Made by a program: the position numbers and the translations under genes. Below are positions 35,500 to 46,479 of a stretch of DNA of 64,000 nucleotides, in pieces; position 1 is the stretch's first letter; each line of letters starts with the position of its first letter. A model generated the notes under the pieces. It was not told where the DNA came from, did no database searches, and was given only the letters and a program-made list of their open reading frames with translations. The DNA is taken from assembly GCF_000276665.1 (NCBI RefSeq), contig NW_004955470.1, positions 5,101,497 through 5,165,496 on the forward strand, written 5' to 3'. The stretch is from Chinchilla lanigera. Its lineage: Eukaryota; Chordata; Mammalia; Rodentia; Chinchillidae.

Positions 35500-36240
35500 C
35501 CATTAGCAGAGATCAACACCAAGATGACTCAGACACTGAAATTTGATAAGGAATTGAAAGCAGCCATCAAAAAGGTGTTTTAATGGGTAATTCAACAAGT
35601 CAAATAATAGAAACTCTAAGCGGAGAAGTAAAAGATACAAAGAAACAAATGGACATTGTAGAAAAGATAGGCTCAACCGAAGATCACTAGGACAGAGGAA
35701 AGAATTAGTAAATCCGAATGAAGACAATTGGAATTAACTTAAAACACATAGCATGTAGAGTGGGGAGGGATTAACAGAGCCTCAGGGCCTCTGGAACTAT
35801 GCAAAATGCCTGAGGCCCAAAATTCCTACCACAACATCCCAGAAGGAAGGGGAAAAGAAGGTGGGGTGGGAAAAGAATTGGAAAAAATAATGGCTAGAAT
35901 TTCCCGAATTGGGCATAAGACACATACACAAAAGTCCAAGAAGCTGAGCAAACCCCAAAAGGACAAACTCCAAGAAGCCCATAGCTGCACTTTTGAAAAC
36001 TAGAAACAAAAAAGTCTTGAAAGTGTGCAGAGAGAAATGACACATTACCTAGCAGGGAAAAAACAACGTGAATGACAGTGTCCTGTCAGAACTCATGGTG
36101 CCAAAGCAAGGGGTATGACATCTGTCAAGTACTAAAAGAAAACTATCAGCCACAAATCCCATGTATGACAAAATACCCTTAGGGAATAAAGGTAAAAATA
36201 AAGCTAATTCTCATCAGAAGAAAAACTACCGGATCTGTCA
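35500..36240 (+). repeat. L1/HAL1-like ORF1-derived fragment
   Basis: 'gaaaaaataatggctagaat', 'aagtccaagaagctgagcaa', 'cttgaaagtgtgcagagaga' and 'aatgacacattacctagcag' match L1 ORF1/HAL1 phrasing. Stops and indels break the frame. Confidence 0.68.
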
Positions 36241-36349
36241 CTGGCAAATCTATACACACATGCAATCCAATTATACAGCACACATGCTTACCTCAAAGAC
36301 AGACACGCACACACAATGAAATCCTACTCAGCAACAGGAAGGGACACAC

Positions 36350-36533
36350 CAATGGGTGTGGTATCTATAATCCCACACTCTGGGAGGCTGAGGCAGGAAG
36401 ATAATAAGTTTGAGCCCAGCCTGGGCAATTTAGTGACTTAATGAGATCCTTTCTCAAAATTTAAAAAATTAAAAAGGGCTGGGTAGGTAGCTGAATGCAA
36501 AGGCCCTGAACTCAATCCCCAGAATCACAGAAA
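36350..36533 (+). repeat. B1-dID heterodimeric SINE
   Basis: 'actctgggaggctgaggcag', 'agcccagcctgggcaattta', then the linker and dID half 'gctgggtaggtagctgaatg' and 'actcaatccccagaatcac'. Confidence 0.9.
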
Positions 36534-36535
36534 AC

Positions 36536-36692
36536 TCAGGAGGCAGGGAAGGGAAGAGGGAGAGGAGGGGAAGGGGAAGGGGGAGGGGAAGGAGAAGGAA
36601 GAGGGAAGGGGGAGGGGGAAGGGAAGGGGAAGGAAGACGGAAGGGGGAGGGGAAGGGGAAGGGGGAGGGGATGGGGGAGGGGGAGAGAAGCG
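36536..36692. repeat. Polypurine (GGGGA/GGAA)n tract at a SINE tail
   Basis: About 150 bases are almost purely purine on the plus strand, made of GGGGAAGGGGGAGG-type units. It directly follows the B1-dID tail and probably grew from it. Confidence 0.93.
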
Positions 36693-36739
36693 ATGAGACA
36701 GAAGCACTCAACAGTTTGGGTGGACCTCCAGGGTATCAG

Positions 36740-37115
36740 GTCGAGTGGAAAACGTCAGCTGTAGGAGTCCATGGACATTGTATTTCTAAAATGGCAAAAT
36801 CACTGTGACAGACACCAGGTCAGCAGTGGCATGAGTTAGAAGCGGTAGTGGTGGAGGGGTGGGTGTGACTCTGAAAAAGCAGCACAGGGGAGAGCTCTGT
36901 GGCAATGAGCTGGCCCTGCAGTGGTGCTACAGGGTCCGTACATGTGACAAAGGGCCACGGTGCTGGGCATGCCCATCACGCCTGATGTCTACTTCCTGAT
37001 TCTGATACCTTACATGATGCACATGTAACTCAGGTGATGATTACACTGCATCTCTTGCTGCTATCTTGCAGCTTCCCATAATTCTATAATTCTTTTTCAA
37101 ATAAACAGGTTTTAA
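36740..37115 (+). repeat. Ancient L1 3' end
   Basis: 'attgtatttctaaaatggca', 'cactgtgacagacaccaggt', 'gtggtggaggggtgggtgtg' and a terminal 'tttttcaaataaacaggttt' follow an old L1 3' UTR. Confidence 0.5.
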
Positions 37116-37445
37116 GCAAAAATGAATCAACGAATTAACAATAATTTAAAGGTAAAAATGGAAATCTGCCATTTTCATTGTCAGCCATTCACCTGGAAGA
37201 ACTTCTTCCCGAAGTCTGTCCTAAGAATCCCAATCATCCTGTGCTGCCGAAAGGACCTGTGTCAGTATTCTTTCACCTGCTGACGAATTTATGGAAAAGA
37301 GCTACTGGATAGGTTCACAAGCAGACAAGTGCTAACCGCGGATGTGGGTATAAAAGTGACTCGAAAGAGATCATATTAAAAGCAAAAACTTCATCCATCA
37401 ATCTAACTGGCATTTAGAAGTCTAATCATGAAATTTTCCTTGCAG

Positions 37446-37603
37446 TTGTGCGGCAAAGACGGCCATCCAGTCTTCAACAAAATTACAAACTGTCAGTTTT
37501 CAAAGTTTTGTGTTTTGATGATACCAGTGCAGAAGAACTAGAAGCAATGGTTAAGTCAGCACCTATTCAAGATACAGCTGAAATCTGGCACTGGAATGTA
37601 CAG
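37446..37603 (+). other. Exon-like block with open frame, antisense in MGAT4A intron 1
   Basis: The block has a complete set of splice signals on the plus strand: the branch-point-like 'tctaatc' about 24 nt upstream, the acceptor 'ttttccttgcag' ending at 37445, and the donor 'CAG|gtcagt' at 37603. Between them, after two leading bases, a 52-codon frame is open, starting VRQRRPSSLQQNYKLSVFKV and ending DTAEIWHWNVQ. The other frame checked is closed by a stop. Length 158 gives phase 1 in and 0 out. I do not recognise the protein, and it is not a repeat family I know. It could be an exon of an unannotated nested gene, a captured exon from elsewhere, or a chance open stretch. The composition and two Trp residues look protein-like, but this is not proof. 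Confidence 0.45.
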
Positions 37604-38059
37604 GTCAGTTGTGTGCCAGGTTCACAGCTAGTTAATGAGTAGTCAAATGACGTTGCCCAAAAATGCACAGAGTAAAACTATGGCTTTGCAATATCTAAAT
37701 TCTTATTAAAATTTATAGTAAAGCTATCACTATCCCTTTGTCTTACTTGTGTATTATTTTTAAATCCCTTTCAATATGAATAACTAACCTCCATGTTGGG
37801 AGTTTCTAGTCCTCAGGACTGCGTGTCTCAGGGTGGGAGGAATCTCGGCGGTGACACTTCATGGCTCACTTCATTCTAATAGCTCCTAAAAGGTCATCCG
37901 CGACTGCGAGGCCAACTCTAGTCCGTCCTCTAGTGAGGTCAGAGGACAGAGGCCAGGGCTTCTCTAGGTAACACGGGAGCGGCTGCTCCATAATGCACAC
38001 ACTGAACTCGCCATCTGCAGACTGCGTCCACCTCTAAAAACTCCCTCAGGCCTCACCCA

Positions 38060-38640
38060 TTTACTCTTCTGATGTTTTTCCCTTATATTTTAATATCCTT
38101 TGAGAGCCCTTCCTGTTTGCCTACCTCGGTGGGCGTCTACCCTTTCTTCCTCACACAGATGTCACTACAGCCCTCATTTTATTCCTTCCCTGGAGGGGAA
38201 GGACGTAATCATTCTCTACGTTTCTTGTCTTCCCCCTCAGCACTCTCTGCACACGCTGTTTTCTACGATAGAAACCCTTCAACGACTCCCTGCTTAAGTC
38301 CCGACAAGATCACTCGTGTCACCCAGGATCATTTCTTGCTTCAACAAGACCGGAGCTCTGGAAACGCCGTGTGCGCCCTCACCCCCAGCTCAGGCTGTCT
38401 GCTTACGAGACTCACCCTTCTCTGCATTTCTGGAAATTCTACTCATCCTTCACAATGCTCTATGGCGCTTCCCTGGAAATTCTCTCTGACCTCTGTCCAC
38501 GGATTAGCTCCTGTGTCTGGTTAACTACACACCTATTTTTCCCTATCAGCCGAAGGCCCTCGAGCACAGCAGTCCCCGACACCATGCCCAGGCGCAGCAG
38601 TTTACTAAGACTCACAGGCAGACTCCGGCAGCGTGTGGCC
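38060..38640 (+). repeat. L2/CR1-type LINE fragment, diverged
   Basis: 'ttcaacgactccctgcttaa', 'ctactcatccttcacaatgc', 'ggaaattctctctgacctct' and 'gaaggccctcgagcacagca' follow the order of L2-class 3' sequence. This explains the 150-codon open frame here. Confidence 0.55.
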
Positions 38641-39397
38641 ACGGCAACGGGCAAAGCCACATGGATGCACGTCTAGAGGAAACCAGGCCCAGGCTTCCAA
38701 GAATCGCACAGGAGCGCGGTGACACAGGACACACCCCGTTCCTCCAGGGGTTCTGACAGCATGTGTGAAATGCCATCTGCCAGGGGAGCTTATTAGAGAC
38801 CCAAAGCCTAAGGCCGTTCGTGAGGTGTGGTCATGCAGCCAGCCTTCAGCTAGCACATATCAAAATTCCAGATTCCGAGAAAGCAAGCAGGTGTTCACAC
38901 AAACCGCATGGCTCGAGCAAACAGTTTAGACACAAGAGCCACTCAGACCATGCAGGGAAAGTTTCACATCAGTGTTTACCAGCCAGGTTCCCAGACACCA
39001 GCCAAGGCCAGCCTGCAGGCCGGCCTTCCGAGCATAAGGGCCTCAGCTCTGCGAGTTAACTCTTTCCTGCACAGCTGGAACCGCAGTGCGGCCTTTCTCT
39101 TTACTGTTCCCCTAAATGTCAACGCCATGCAGTATGCCAAGCCGTTAGGAGCAATTGGTTAACTAAGGCAACTCACTTTAAAGAGTTAAAAATTGACCAG
39201 TAATATGTATGAAAATAATTGTAGCATTATTTATATGGTTAGGCTAGTTATGGTAATTATATAATTAAATATTATGCAGCCACAGAAATTCATACATAGG
39301 AATATTTATGATATATATAGTAATGTATACGTTTGTGATATATACAGTAACCTACTACATATAGTAGGTTATGCAGATGCACGGTACGATAGCGGTT

Positions 39398-39577
39398 ATT
39401 TCTGGGGGAGCGACTAGGGATTGAATCCCGGCCGTTACACTAAGTTACATCTTCAGCCTTCTTATTTTTTTGAGACAGGGCTAAGTGGTTAATTTGCCCA
39501 GTTTTAGCTCAAACTAGCAATCTTCCTGCCTCAGCCTCCCACAGTGCTGATTATAGGCACACACAGCCGCACCCAGC
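39398..39577 (-). repeat. B1-dID heterodimeric SINE
   Basis: 'cgactagggattgaatcccg', 'tttgagacagggctaagtgg', 'cttcctgcctcagcctccca' and 'cagccgcacccagc' on the plus strand. Confidence 0.85.
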
Positions 39578-39639
39578 TTTAATTATATTTTTAAAGGAGA
39601 TCTGTACATATACATTAAGTAGCATTCACACTTCTTAGT

Positions 39640-40035
39640 CTCAGAACCACTTCATACTTTTCAAATTAATTGACCTCAAAGACCCTTTATTTAGGTGAAT
39701 TATACCATCAACATTCACCATACTAGAAATTAAAACCAATAAACTTCTAAAATATTTAAAATTCACTTGGTACGGTATATGTGAGCGTAAATTCCCAAAC
39801 AAAAAAATTCAGAGAAGAATGACATTTGCTCAAGTCTTTTTAATGACTGGCTTAACTGAAAACAGCTGCATTCTCATCTTGGCTGCTGCTGTTGTTTTAT
39901 GAAAATAAAAAAGTCAAATAACCAAATAGCCAGCATCTTAGCATTGTTATAAAAACAGCCTTGACTTCATGAACCTCTTGAAGGTCTGGAGATCTCCATG
40001 AGTCCCCTGAGATTACTCTTCGAGAACCACTGATC
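39640..40035 (+). mobile_element. hAT-class DNA transposon remnant
   Basis: It starts near 'cagaaccacttcatactttt' and ends 'cttcgagaaccactgatcc'. Internal 'tttaatgactggcttaactg' and 'agctgcattctcatcttggc' match an old hAT-Tip100-type element I recall. No transposase frame survives. Confidence 0.6.
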
Positions 40036-40690
40036 CAGATAAACAAAAGACAAAATACCCAAAATGCTAACACTGATCTAGCCCCTGGATTCAGGTCATT
40101 GGCACATTAAGATTCCCATGTATTTGCATTCTATTATGACTGACCGATGAGTGTTTTTTTTACGCTGTGCCTGTCCTCTGCTGGTTTAGTACAATGCACC
40201 TTTATCTGTGTACTTCATCACACACTGGGTCTAGAGCCGGGTAATTACTCCTATCTCCGAAATCTGATTGGCAGTCTTTAAAACTCAGTTAGCTAATGTT
40301 CTGTAATAACCCAATGTTCTCAATTTAGTCTCCGCTAATATGTCAGCCACGAGTAATTTCCTTGCAAAGTTAAGAACACATCAAGCATAGATTCCAGACA
40401 ACCCCTGAGCACAGCACACGCTTAAGCAGCTTTCCAACGTGGAAGAATGAGATTAGGAGGCTCTTTTAGGAAACAGATGCTGGCCAGTGAGGCTGAACAT
40501 AAAATCATACCCCACCAAGTCCAAGGGCTAAAACTGTCAACTGCAATATATAAACAAGAAAGGCTGCTGGCCAGCTCAGCAGACTGAAGGTCTACGCTCC
40601 AGCCTCTCCTCGGGCCTTTTGTAAAAACTGGGCCCTTATTTATAATATCTCAGACATCAACGAGAGTTTTTGTTCAGAAAGTCAACTGGG

Positions 40691-40860
40691 AAAAAATGGA
40701 AACAAAGCTTTTGTAAAGAAGTAGAGAAGAGGGATTGAAGGAAGGGGAGGGGATTGCAGAAGAAAGAAGCATCAAGATATACTGTGTATGGGTACAAATT
40801 CCCTGTGATGATTGTTATTATGTATATCCAAAATATACCAATAAAATTCATTTTTTTAAA
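40691..40860 (+). mobile_element. 5'-truncated L1-like insertion with 13-bp target-site duplication
   Basis: The direct repeat 'aaagtcaactggg' occurs at 40678-40690 and 40861-40873. Between them are 170 bp ending with an AATAAA signal ('accaataaaattca') and an A/T-rich tail. The purine-rich start resembles L1 3' UTR. The clean duplication implies a relatively recent insertion by target-primed reverse transcription. Confidence 0.75.
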
Positions 40861-40929
40861 AAAGTCAACTGGGCAAAAGCCTTACTACGCAGAGAGAGGG
40901 AGCGAGGGAGGATGTAGGAAATCTGGGGG

Positions 40930-41110
40930 AATGGTTCTCAGCAGGGGTGCTCATCAAAGTTGTCTGGGGGAACATTCAAAAACTGCCCAGGGGACTTCCA
41001 ACTCCTGGCGCAACAGTGGGACCCCAGATCCTCTCCTCAAAAAGCAACTCTAAAGCTGGTCAGGAGTGTCAAAAGCAACCATTTCAGCGCTCTGGAAATC
41101 AACCACACCC
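40930..41110 (+). mobile_element. MER5-like hAT-Charlie MITE
   Basis: 'ggttctcagcaggggtgctc' and 'aactgcccaggggacttcca' correspond to the MER5 5' end and middle. The 3' end is worn away. Confidence 0.5.
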
Positions 41111-41769
41111 AACAGACTGAGAAGTGTTCATTCATAAAGACTGCCAGCCAGAATAGCACAAAGGTGACCGTTTTCCTGCCCGTAGCTGTCCCTGTTCCCA
41201 GTTCAGAAAGTCAGCAAGGGTGGGGCAGGCTTTGAAAGCCAGAGCCTCACAGTTGCTGCCCGAGGGGACTCTTCTGGCTTGTGGCTTTGCCGGTCCAAGT
41301 GGCAATGGCACAGAGACCCAAGTGCCAGGGCCAGCATCTCCGCTGGCCCCAGGCTACTGTTCTGTCTGGAGGGAAAGAACTGGCAGGGCAAGCCTTCCAG
41401 TCATTCACAGCGGTCCCAGCACAAGACAGCCCTTCACAAATCCCAGCCTTGCTGGAGGCTACGAGCTTGTGCAGCAGAGACCAGAGCAGGCCCAACCTGC
41501 CCAACAGGAGCCTGAAAACACACAGAAGAGCGAAAGGACCCAGAGGAGATTCGGGCTGGGCAGGTGTGGAAACAGCCCAGCGTGTGCCTCCCCACCCAGG
41601 TCTGTGCGTCTCCATCGACAGAGAATGTCTGCCTACGAGCTCCAGCCGATGTCTGTGATCACCATGCTACGCAGACCCTGGTGCAGCTCCTCCAGGAAAC
41701 CAGGCTTCACGATAAAAACACATCCGAACCCAAAGCACCATCACTACCACCTGCAGGGGACAGAGAAAG

Positions 41770-42290
41770 AATGCAGAGCTACCTCAGTGTATCATCTAAA
41801 ACACACAATTCCACAAAACATTACAAGACAGGCGGAGAAAGATTTAAGTGTGGCGCACACTTACGGGGAAACAGGCAGCCGATAGAAACGGTCTCTGTGT
41901 GCGCCCACATGCCGGAGTTAGCAGAGGAAGACTGTAAAGCGGCAACTATAAATACGTCAAAGGAACTAAGTAAAACCGTGTTTAAAGAATTAAGGCAAAG
42001 TGTGATGAGACTGACTCAATAAGAAAAATAAAGAGAGCAAATATAAAATGAAATGGAAATTCTGGACTTGCTACAGCACTAAAACGAAACATTCACTAGA
42101 GAGGCCGATTTCAGACAGCAACAGAACAGAAGAATCAATGAGCTTCAGGTTAGATTAATAGAAACTATCCAATCTGACGGTCAGAGAGAAAACAAAGATT
42201 GATGAAGTATGAGACAGCCGGTACACCCAGAAGGAGAGAGATTAGCAATGGGGGGAGGGTATATGAAGGAGTAATGGCCTTCCACACACC
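41770..42290 (+). repeat. L1 ORF1-region fragment
   Basis: 'cagaacagaagaatcaatga' and 'gaaactatccaatctgacgg' match the L1 ORF1 coiled-coil region. Upstream sequence is A-rich and lacks an intact frame. Confidence 0.55.
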
Positions 42291-42629
42291 AGGATCAGAG
42301 GGTTCCTCCTTAACTTAGCAAAGTGTCAATCAATGACCCGTGGTAAACATCACACTTACTGGTGAGAAATGGCAGATTTTCCCACTAAGGTCAGAAACAC
42401 GGCATGGAAATCTGCTTTCACTGCTCCTGTTTAATATCATACTAGAAGTTCTAGCTATTGCAATAAAATAAGAAAAGGAAATAAAAGGTACATAGACCAG
42501 GAAGGAAGAAATAAAACTGTCTTTGCAGATTACTTGTTTATCTATATAGAAAATTCCAGAGAATCAATAACAAAAGCCTCCTGGAACTAATAAGCAATTA
42601 TAGCAGGGTTGATAGCATACAAGGCTAAT

Positions 42630-43106
42630 GGTATGGTTTAGATCTAAAATGCCCCCCAAAAGATTCATGTGTTCAGAGCTGGGGCTTTGGGAAGTGACTG
42701 TGTCATAGGGTCACTGTATGCATGAGTGGATTAACCCACTGATGAGCTCTGCTGTTAAGAGGTGTGGCCTTGGAAAAGGTGGCTCATTGGGGTCAGGACC
42801 TGGAAGCCTGTTTTCTTGTCCCTAGACCTTTCCTCTTTCCCCATTTTTTGGCTGCCATGAGTTGAATTGAGCAGCTTTTCTCTACCAAGCTCTTCTGCCA
42901 TGCCATTTCTGCCTTGGAGCCAGTCAGTCATGGACTGGACCCTCTGAAACCGTAAGCCAAATAAATCCTTCCTTAAGACTGTAGGTGTTACTTTTCTGGT
43001 GGTGGGAATTGAACCCAGGGCCTTGAGCTTGCTAGGCAAGTGCTCTACCACCGAGCTTCGTTATCAATTAGTTGGGTATTTCGTCTCAGCAACAGGAAGA
43101 CTGACT
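42630..43106 (+). mobile_element. MaLR-type LTR inserted in L1 ORF2
   Basis: It starts 'atggtatggtttagatctaa', continues with 'ccaaaagattcatgtgttca' and 'accgtaagccaaataaatcc', and ends 'aggaagactgactaatata'. It is itself interrupted by an ID element at about 42990-43060. Boundaries are good to a few bases. Confidence 0.75.
42990..43060 (-). repeat. ID SINE nested in the LTR
   Basis: 'ggtggtgggaattgaaccca', 'cttgctaggcaagtgctcta' and 'ccaccgagctt' on the plus strand. Confidence 0.85.
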
Positions 43107-43504
43107 AATATAATTCATATACAAAAATTAGTTGCATTCTTGTATATTAACAATGAACAACTAGAATTTAAAACTTACTATAGGATATCATTTAGTTTAA
43201 CACCTTAGATATAAATCTAACAAAATATATATAGAAAACTTCAAATCTCTGCTGAAAGAAAGCAAAGCTCTAACTGATATTTTATGGCATTAGTCCCTCC
43301 CAGTTTAATCTACAAAGAAAAAAATCAATACAACCAAAAGTTAGTTCTTAGTAAAAAATCTTCCCACAGAAAAACACCCTAGGTTCAGAGGGATAAAAGT
43401 GCATGACTGGCTAGACTACAGAAGCAAATTACTATACCATATTAACTGAATAAAAGACAAAACCACACGAAACTTTCAAGAGATACATTAAAAGCATTTG
43501 ACAG

Positions 43505-43701
43505 TGCTGGATGCAGTAATACATGCCAATAATCCCGGCTACTTGGGAGGCTGAAACAGGAGGATTACAAGTTCTAGACCAGCTTGGGCAATTTGGGGAC
43601 GCCCTGCCTTAAAAGAAAAAAGAATTGAGAATGTAGCTCAGTGGTAGAGCACTTGCCTAGCATGCTAAAGGCCCTGGGTTCAATCCCACCACCAGAAAAA
43701 T
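43505..43701 (+). repeat. B1 joined to a full-length ID (B1-ID)
   Basis: B1 half: 'gctggatgcagtaatacatg', 'acttgggaggctgaaacagg'. ID half: 'gaatgtagctcagtggtaga', 'gcacttgcctagcatgctaa' and 'gccctgggttcaatcccacc'. The ID arm normally lost in dID is present. Confidence 0.85.
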
Positions 43702-43719
43702 AAAGTTTCTAAAGGGAGG

Positions 43720-44120
43720 AACAGAAAGAATATGAGACTCAATGTCTTCTCACAGATAAGTGCTGTGAGGAGACAAGGAAGGAATGACTTAAAAAATACG
43801 AAAGACACACATTTTCAGCCTAAAATTCTTTACCCAGCCATCAACAAAATGGGAATCTACAATTTTTTTAATATTTGAACACATATCTATTTAGGAAACT
43901 ACTGGAGAAGATCTTCCAGCAAAGCAAAAGGTTAAGAAACTAGGATCTAATGAAGAGCAGACCCCAAGACAGACAGCAGCATGGACAACCCAGGATGGTG
44001 TGAAGGGCAGTTGCAGAGCAACACCTCCGCAGGAGGCTGGAAGGGCACCCAGCCCAGGTAGATGAGGACAGGGCTTCCTGAGGAAACTAACTGGAAAGGA
44101 AATAAAATCAGTAAGTTATT
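43720..44120 (+). repeat. L1/HAL1-like 3' fragment
   Basis: 'cctaaaattctttacccagc', 'acctccgcaggaggctggaa' and 'ttcctgaggaaactaactgg' resemble HAL1/L1 sequence. High divergence. Confidence 0.5.
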
Positions 44121-44383
44121 TGGCACACAAAGGATTTGGAAATGACTGACAGATATATGACATATCTGAAGATTTGACTGAAAAAACAGAACAGAAAATT
44201 ATACAAGGGAAGAAAGGCAATCATTAATGCCAGGAAAAACAAAAAGTTGTACCATAAGGTAAGGTACAAATATAATACCTGACTTAAAAGTAAGGTACTT
44301 TTACTTTGCCACAATAATATAAATATAGAATAGTGATTTAGCTAAAAATTATACTGGTGCTCTATTTAATTCCATGATTTTCT

Positions 44384-44500
44384 TTTTTTTTTTGTTTGGT
44401 TTTTTTTTGTTGTTGTTTTTTTTTCCAGTACCAGGAATCGAACTCATGATATCACGCTTGCCAGGCAGGTGCTGTGCCGCTGAGCTAAATCCCCAGCCCC
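44384..44500 (-). repeat. ID SINE with long T-rich tail
   Basis: A T/G-rich run, then 'agtaccaggaatcgaactca', 'cgcttgccaggcaggtgctg' and 'gctgagctaaatccccagcc'. Complete. Confidence 0.93.
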
Positions 44501-44647
44501 TGGTACTCTATTTAAAAAATGAGAAGGATAGAAAGAAAAACAGGTAAACTTTCTCCAACAACAGGAAGCCCAGAGCTGAGGTCTAAAATTGAAAAAGAAA
44601 AAAGAAAAGAAGAGAGAGAAATAAGCACAATATGTATGTAAGGTAGT

Positions 44648-45040
44648 GTTATAGCTTATGTTTAGAAGTCCCCCTAAGGCCTCATATAGTCATAGGTGGG
44701 ACTTTTTCAGAGGTGGCTGGATCTAGAGTATGTGACTCTGAAATTGATTCATGGTGCAATGCTAGGATCAAGGGAGCAAATGCTACACATCCTAAAGGCA
44801 GGTAGCCTGGATAAGATTTAAGGGACAGAGAGAACTCTCATTGCCCCTGTTGCTCGTTTTACTACCTTCTGCCCACCATGAACCATTTCTCCTTTGCAAT
44901 ACCCCTCTGCCACACCACCCTGCCTTGGAGCCAGCCAACTAAGGACTAAAACCTCCACAAACTATGAGCTAAATACACCTTTCCTCTTTTAACTTGCGGC
45001 TTGGGTTTTTGGTCTCAGCACCAAGAAAAGTAACTAGGAC
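44648..45040 (+). mobile_element. MaLR-type solo LTR
   Basis: 'tgttatagcttatgtttaga' at the start, 'actatgagctaaatacacct' and 'agcaccaagaaaagtaacta' at the end, the usual MaLR 3' signature. Confidence 0.75.
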
Positions 45041-45969
45041 AATTAGAAACATGAAAAACCTAAACTCAGTAGCCCAAGCAGTTGAAAATAGCTCCTTGCA
45101 GGGAATGAGAAGAGAGGTATACACAGCAATGAAGCTGGAGATTCTTTTATAATACGAGGTTAATCTTTGGTGTTAACCAGATTTTTAAACTATGAATATA
45201 TTCCACTTTAATAAGAAATTAATTTTAAAAAGCTACAACACACAAATAGCTACCAATAATATGCTTTAACTGAAGGACATAGAAAACAGAGATCACCTAT
45301 GCTTACTAGGATATCAAAAAAAAAAAAATCACAAGAAATGACAACCCCAGAACCCAGGGGTGCTAGGTGCCGGATGCCAGGGGAAAGGGCATGAAGAGAG
45401 AGCACGATGCCAATGCCTGGGAGGCCAGGACAGAAGGCTGGTGGGGGAAGCTTCTGCTCAGGGTTCACACAGCTGCTCTTGGCTGTCATGGTGCCAGGGT
45501 GACACACGGGCAGGTAGTTGCCACGAGAGTCAAAGGGACAGAGAGCCAACGTGGGAGCACTGAGGCACTTAAGGTAGAACTTAGGAAACAGGTAGGACCA
45601 TGGCAAAGACGCTTGGTGGGCTCACTGTGGTAGGGGTGATCGCAAGAGCAAAAAAAAAAGCCAATGATTTCGGGCTACTATTGAACACAAAAGATGGAAA
45701 GACGTAGATGACGAACAGGAGCTAGCTCCTAAGGGCTCCTGACATGTCAGGAGGGGAAACAGAGCTGTCAAGAAAACCGACCTGCAATCCTCTTACACAA
45801 CTCCTCAGCAGCACCACGTAACAAAGCACCTTCCGCAGCCTCAAAACACTTCCCTCGAGGGACTCCTGTGGCAACAGTTTCCTAACAGCCTTCACTGGTC
45901 ACTTCCCCTCGACCTGACGGCTCAGACAGGGTGTGCTCAGCCCTCTAAGTTAACTCCTTCTGCAAGGCG

Positions 45970-46390
45970 TGACTCCGTGTACACGCCGCCGCCGCCACAG
46001 CTTACATCTCCGCCACCGCATCTCACTGATTCCTCTTCCATGAGTGTCATTATTCACGCTGTCGAGGCTGCCTCAGTGTCATGTCGAGGCTGTCTCCACG
46101 TCAACTTTTCCTGGTCATTTTGACTTTGGGGAAGAGCCAGGAGCCGCCCAGCACCAGACCTGGTGAAGAGGCTGGATGAGGACGCACTGCTGCGTCTTTA
46201 TTTGCCAGGAATTGCCGAGAACATAAACTGCTTCAGAAAGGGGCAAGAACAATGGGATGAGCGTGTTAAGTAAGAGGGAGTACTTCAGGGGGATTCAGGC
46301 CAATGTGTCTTTCACTGTAATAAAGTTCAATTTAAACATTCACCATAAATTTTTAATTTGAACCATTTTAATTTAAACATTCACCATACA
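45970..46390 (+). mobile_element. Mariner-like DNA transposon remnant, copy 2
   Basis: It shares with 17690-18110 the segments 'tggtcattttgactttgggg', 'aaactgcttcagaaaggggc', 'aacaatgggatgagcgtgtt' and the end 'aatttaaacattcaccata'. The last segment is itself duplicated in tandem at about 46333-46393. Confidence 0.6.
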
Positions 46391-46479
46391 TTTTTTGATG
46401 GCAAAATTCCGGAGGTCGGCTTCTGAGACCTATTCTTCTGTCACTTTCCTGGCTTTAATAAATTGCCCGCCATCCCCTC

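Larger units (their letters stand above)
42290..43500 (+). repeat. L1 ORF2 reverse-transcriptase fragment split by an LTR
   Basis: Left part: 'agattttcccactaaggtca', 'tttaatatcatactagaagt' and 'ctttgcagattacttg' (the catalytic FADD block is degraded). Right part from about 43107: 'aaaattagttgcattcttgt' and 'atattaacaatgaacaacta'. The two parts are colinear in ORF2 and flank the LTR at 42630-43106. Confidence 0.75.

Noticed and set aside
38072..38524. 150-codon plus-strand frame
   Set aside because: Fits an L2/CR1-type LINE remnant better than a gene.
41220..42022. Overlapping plus-strand open frames of 221, 152 and 125 codons
   Set aside because: The region is stop-poor in several frames at once, the proteins are unrecognised, and the right part merges into L1 sequence. 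Most likely chance.
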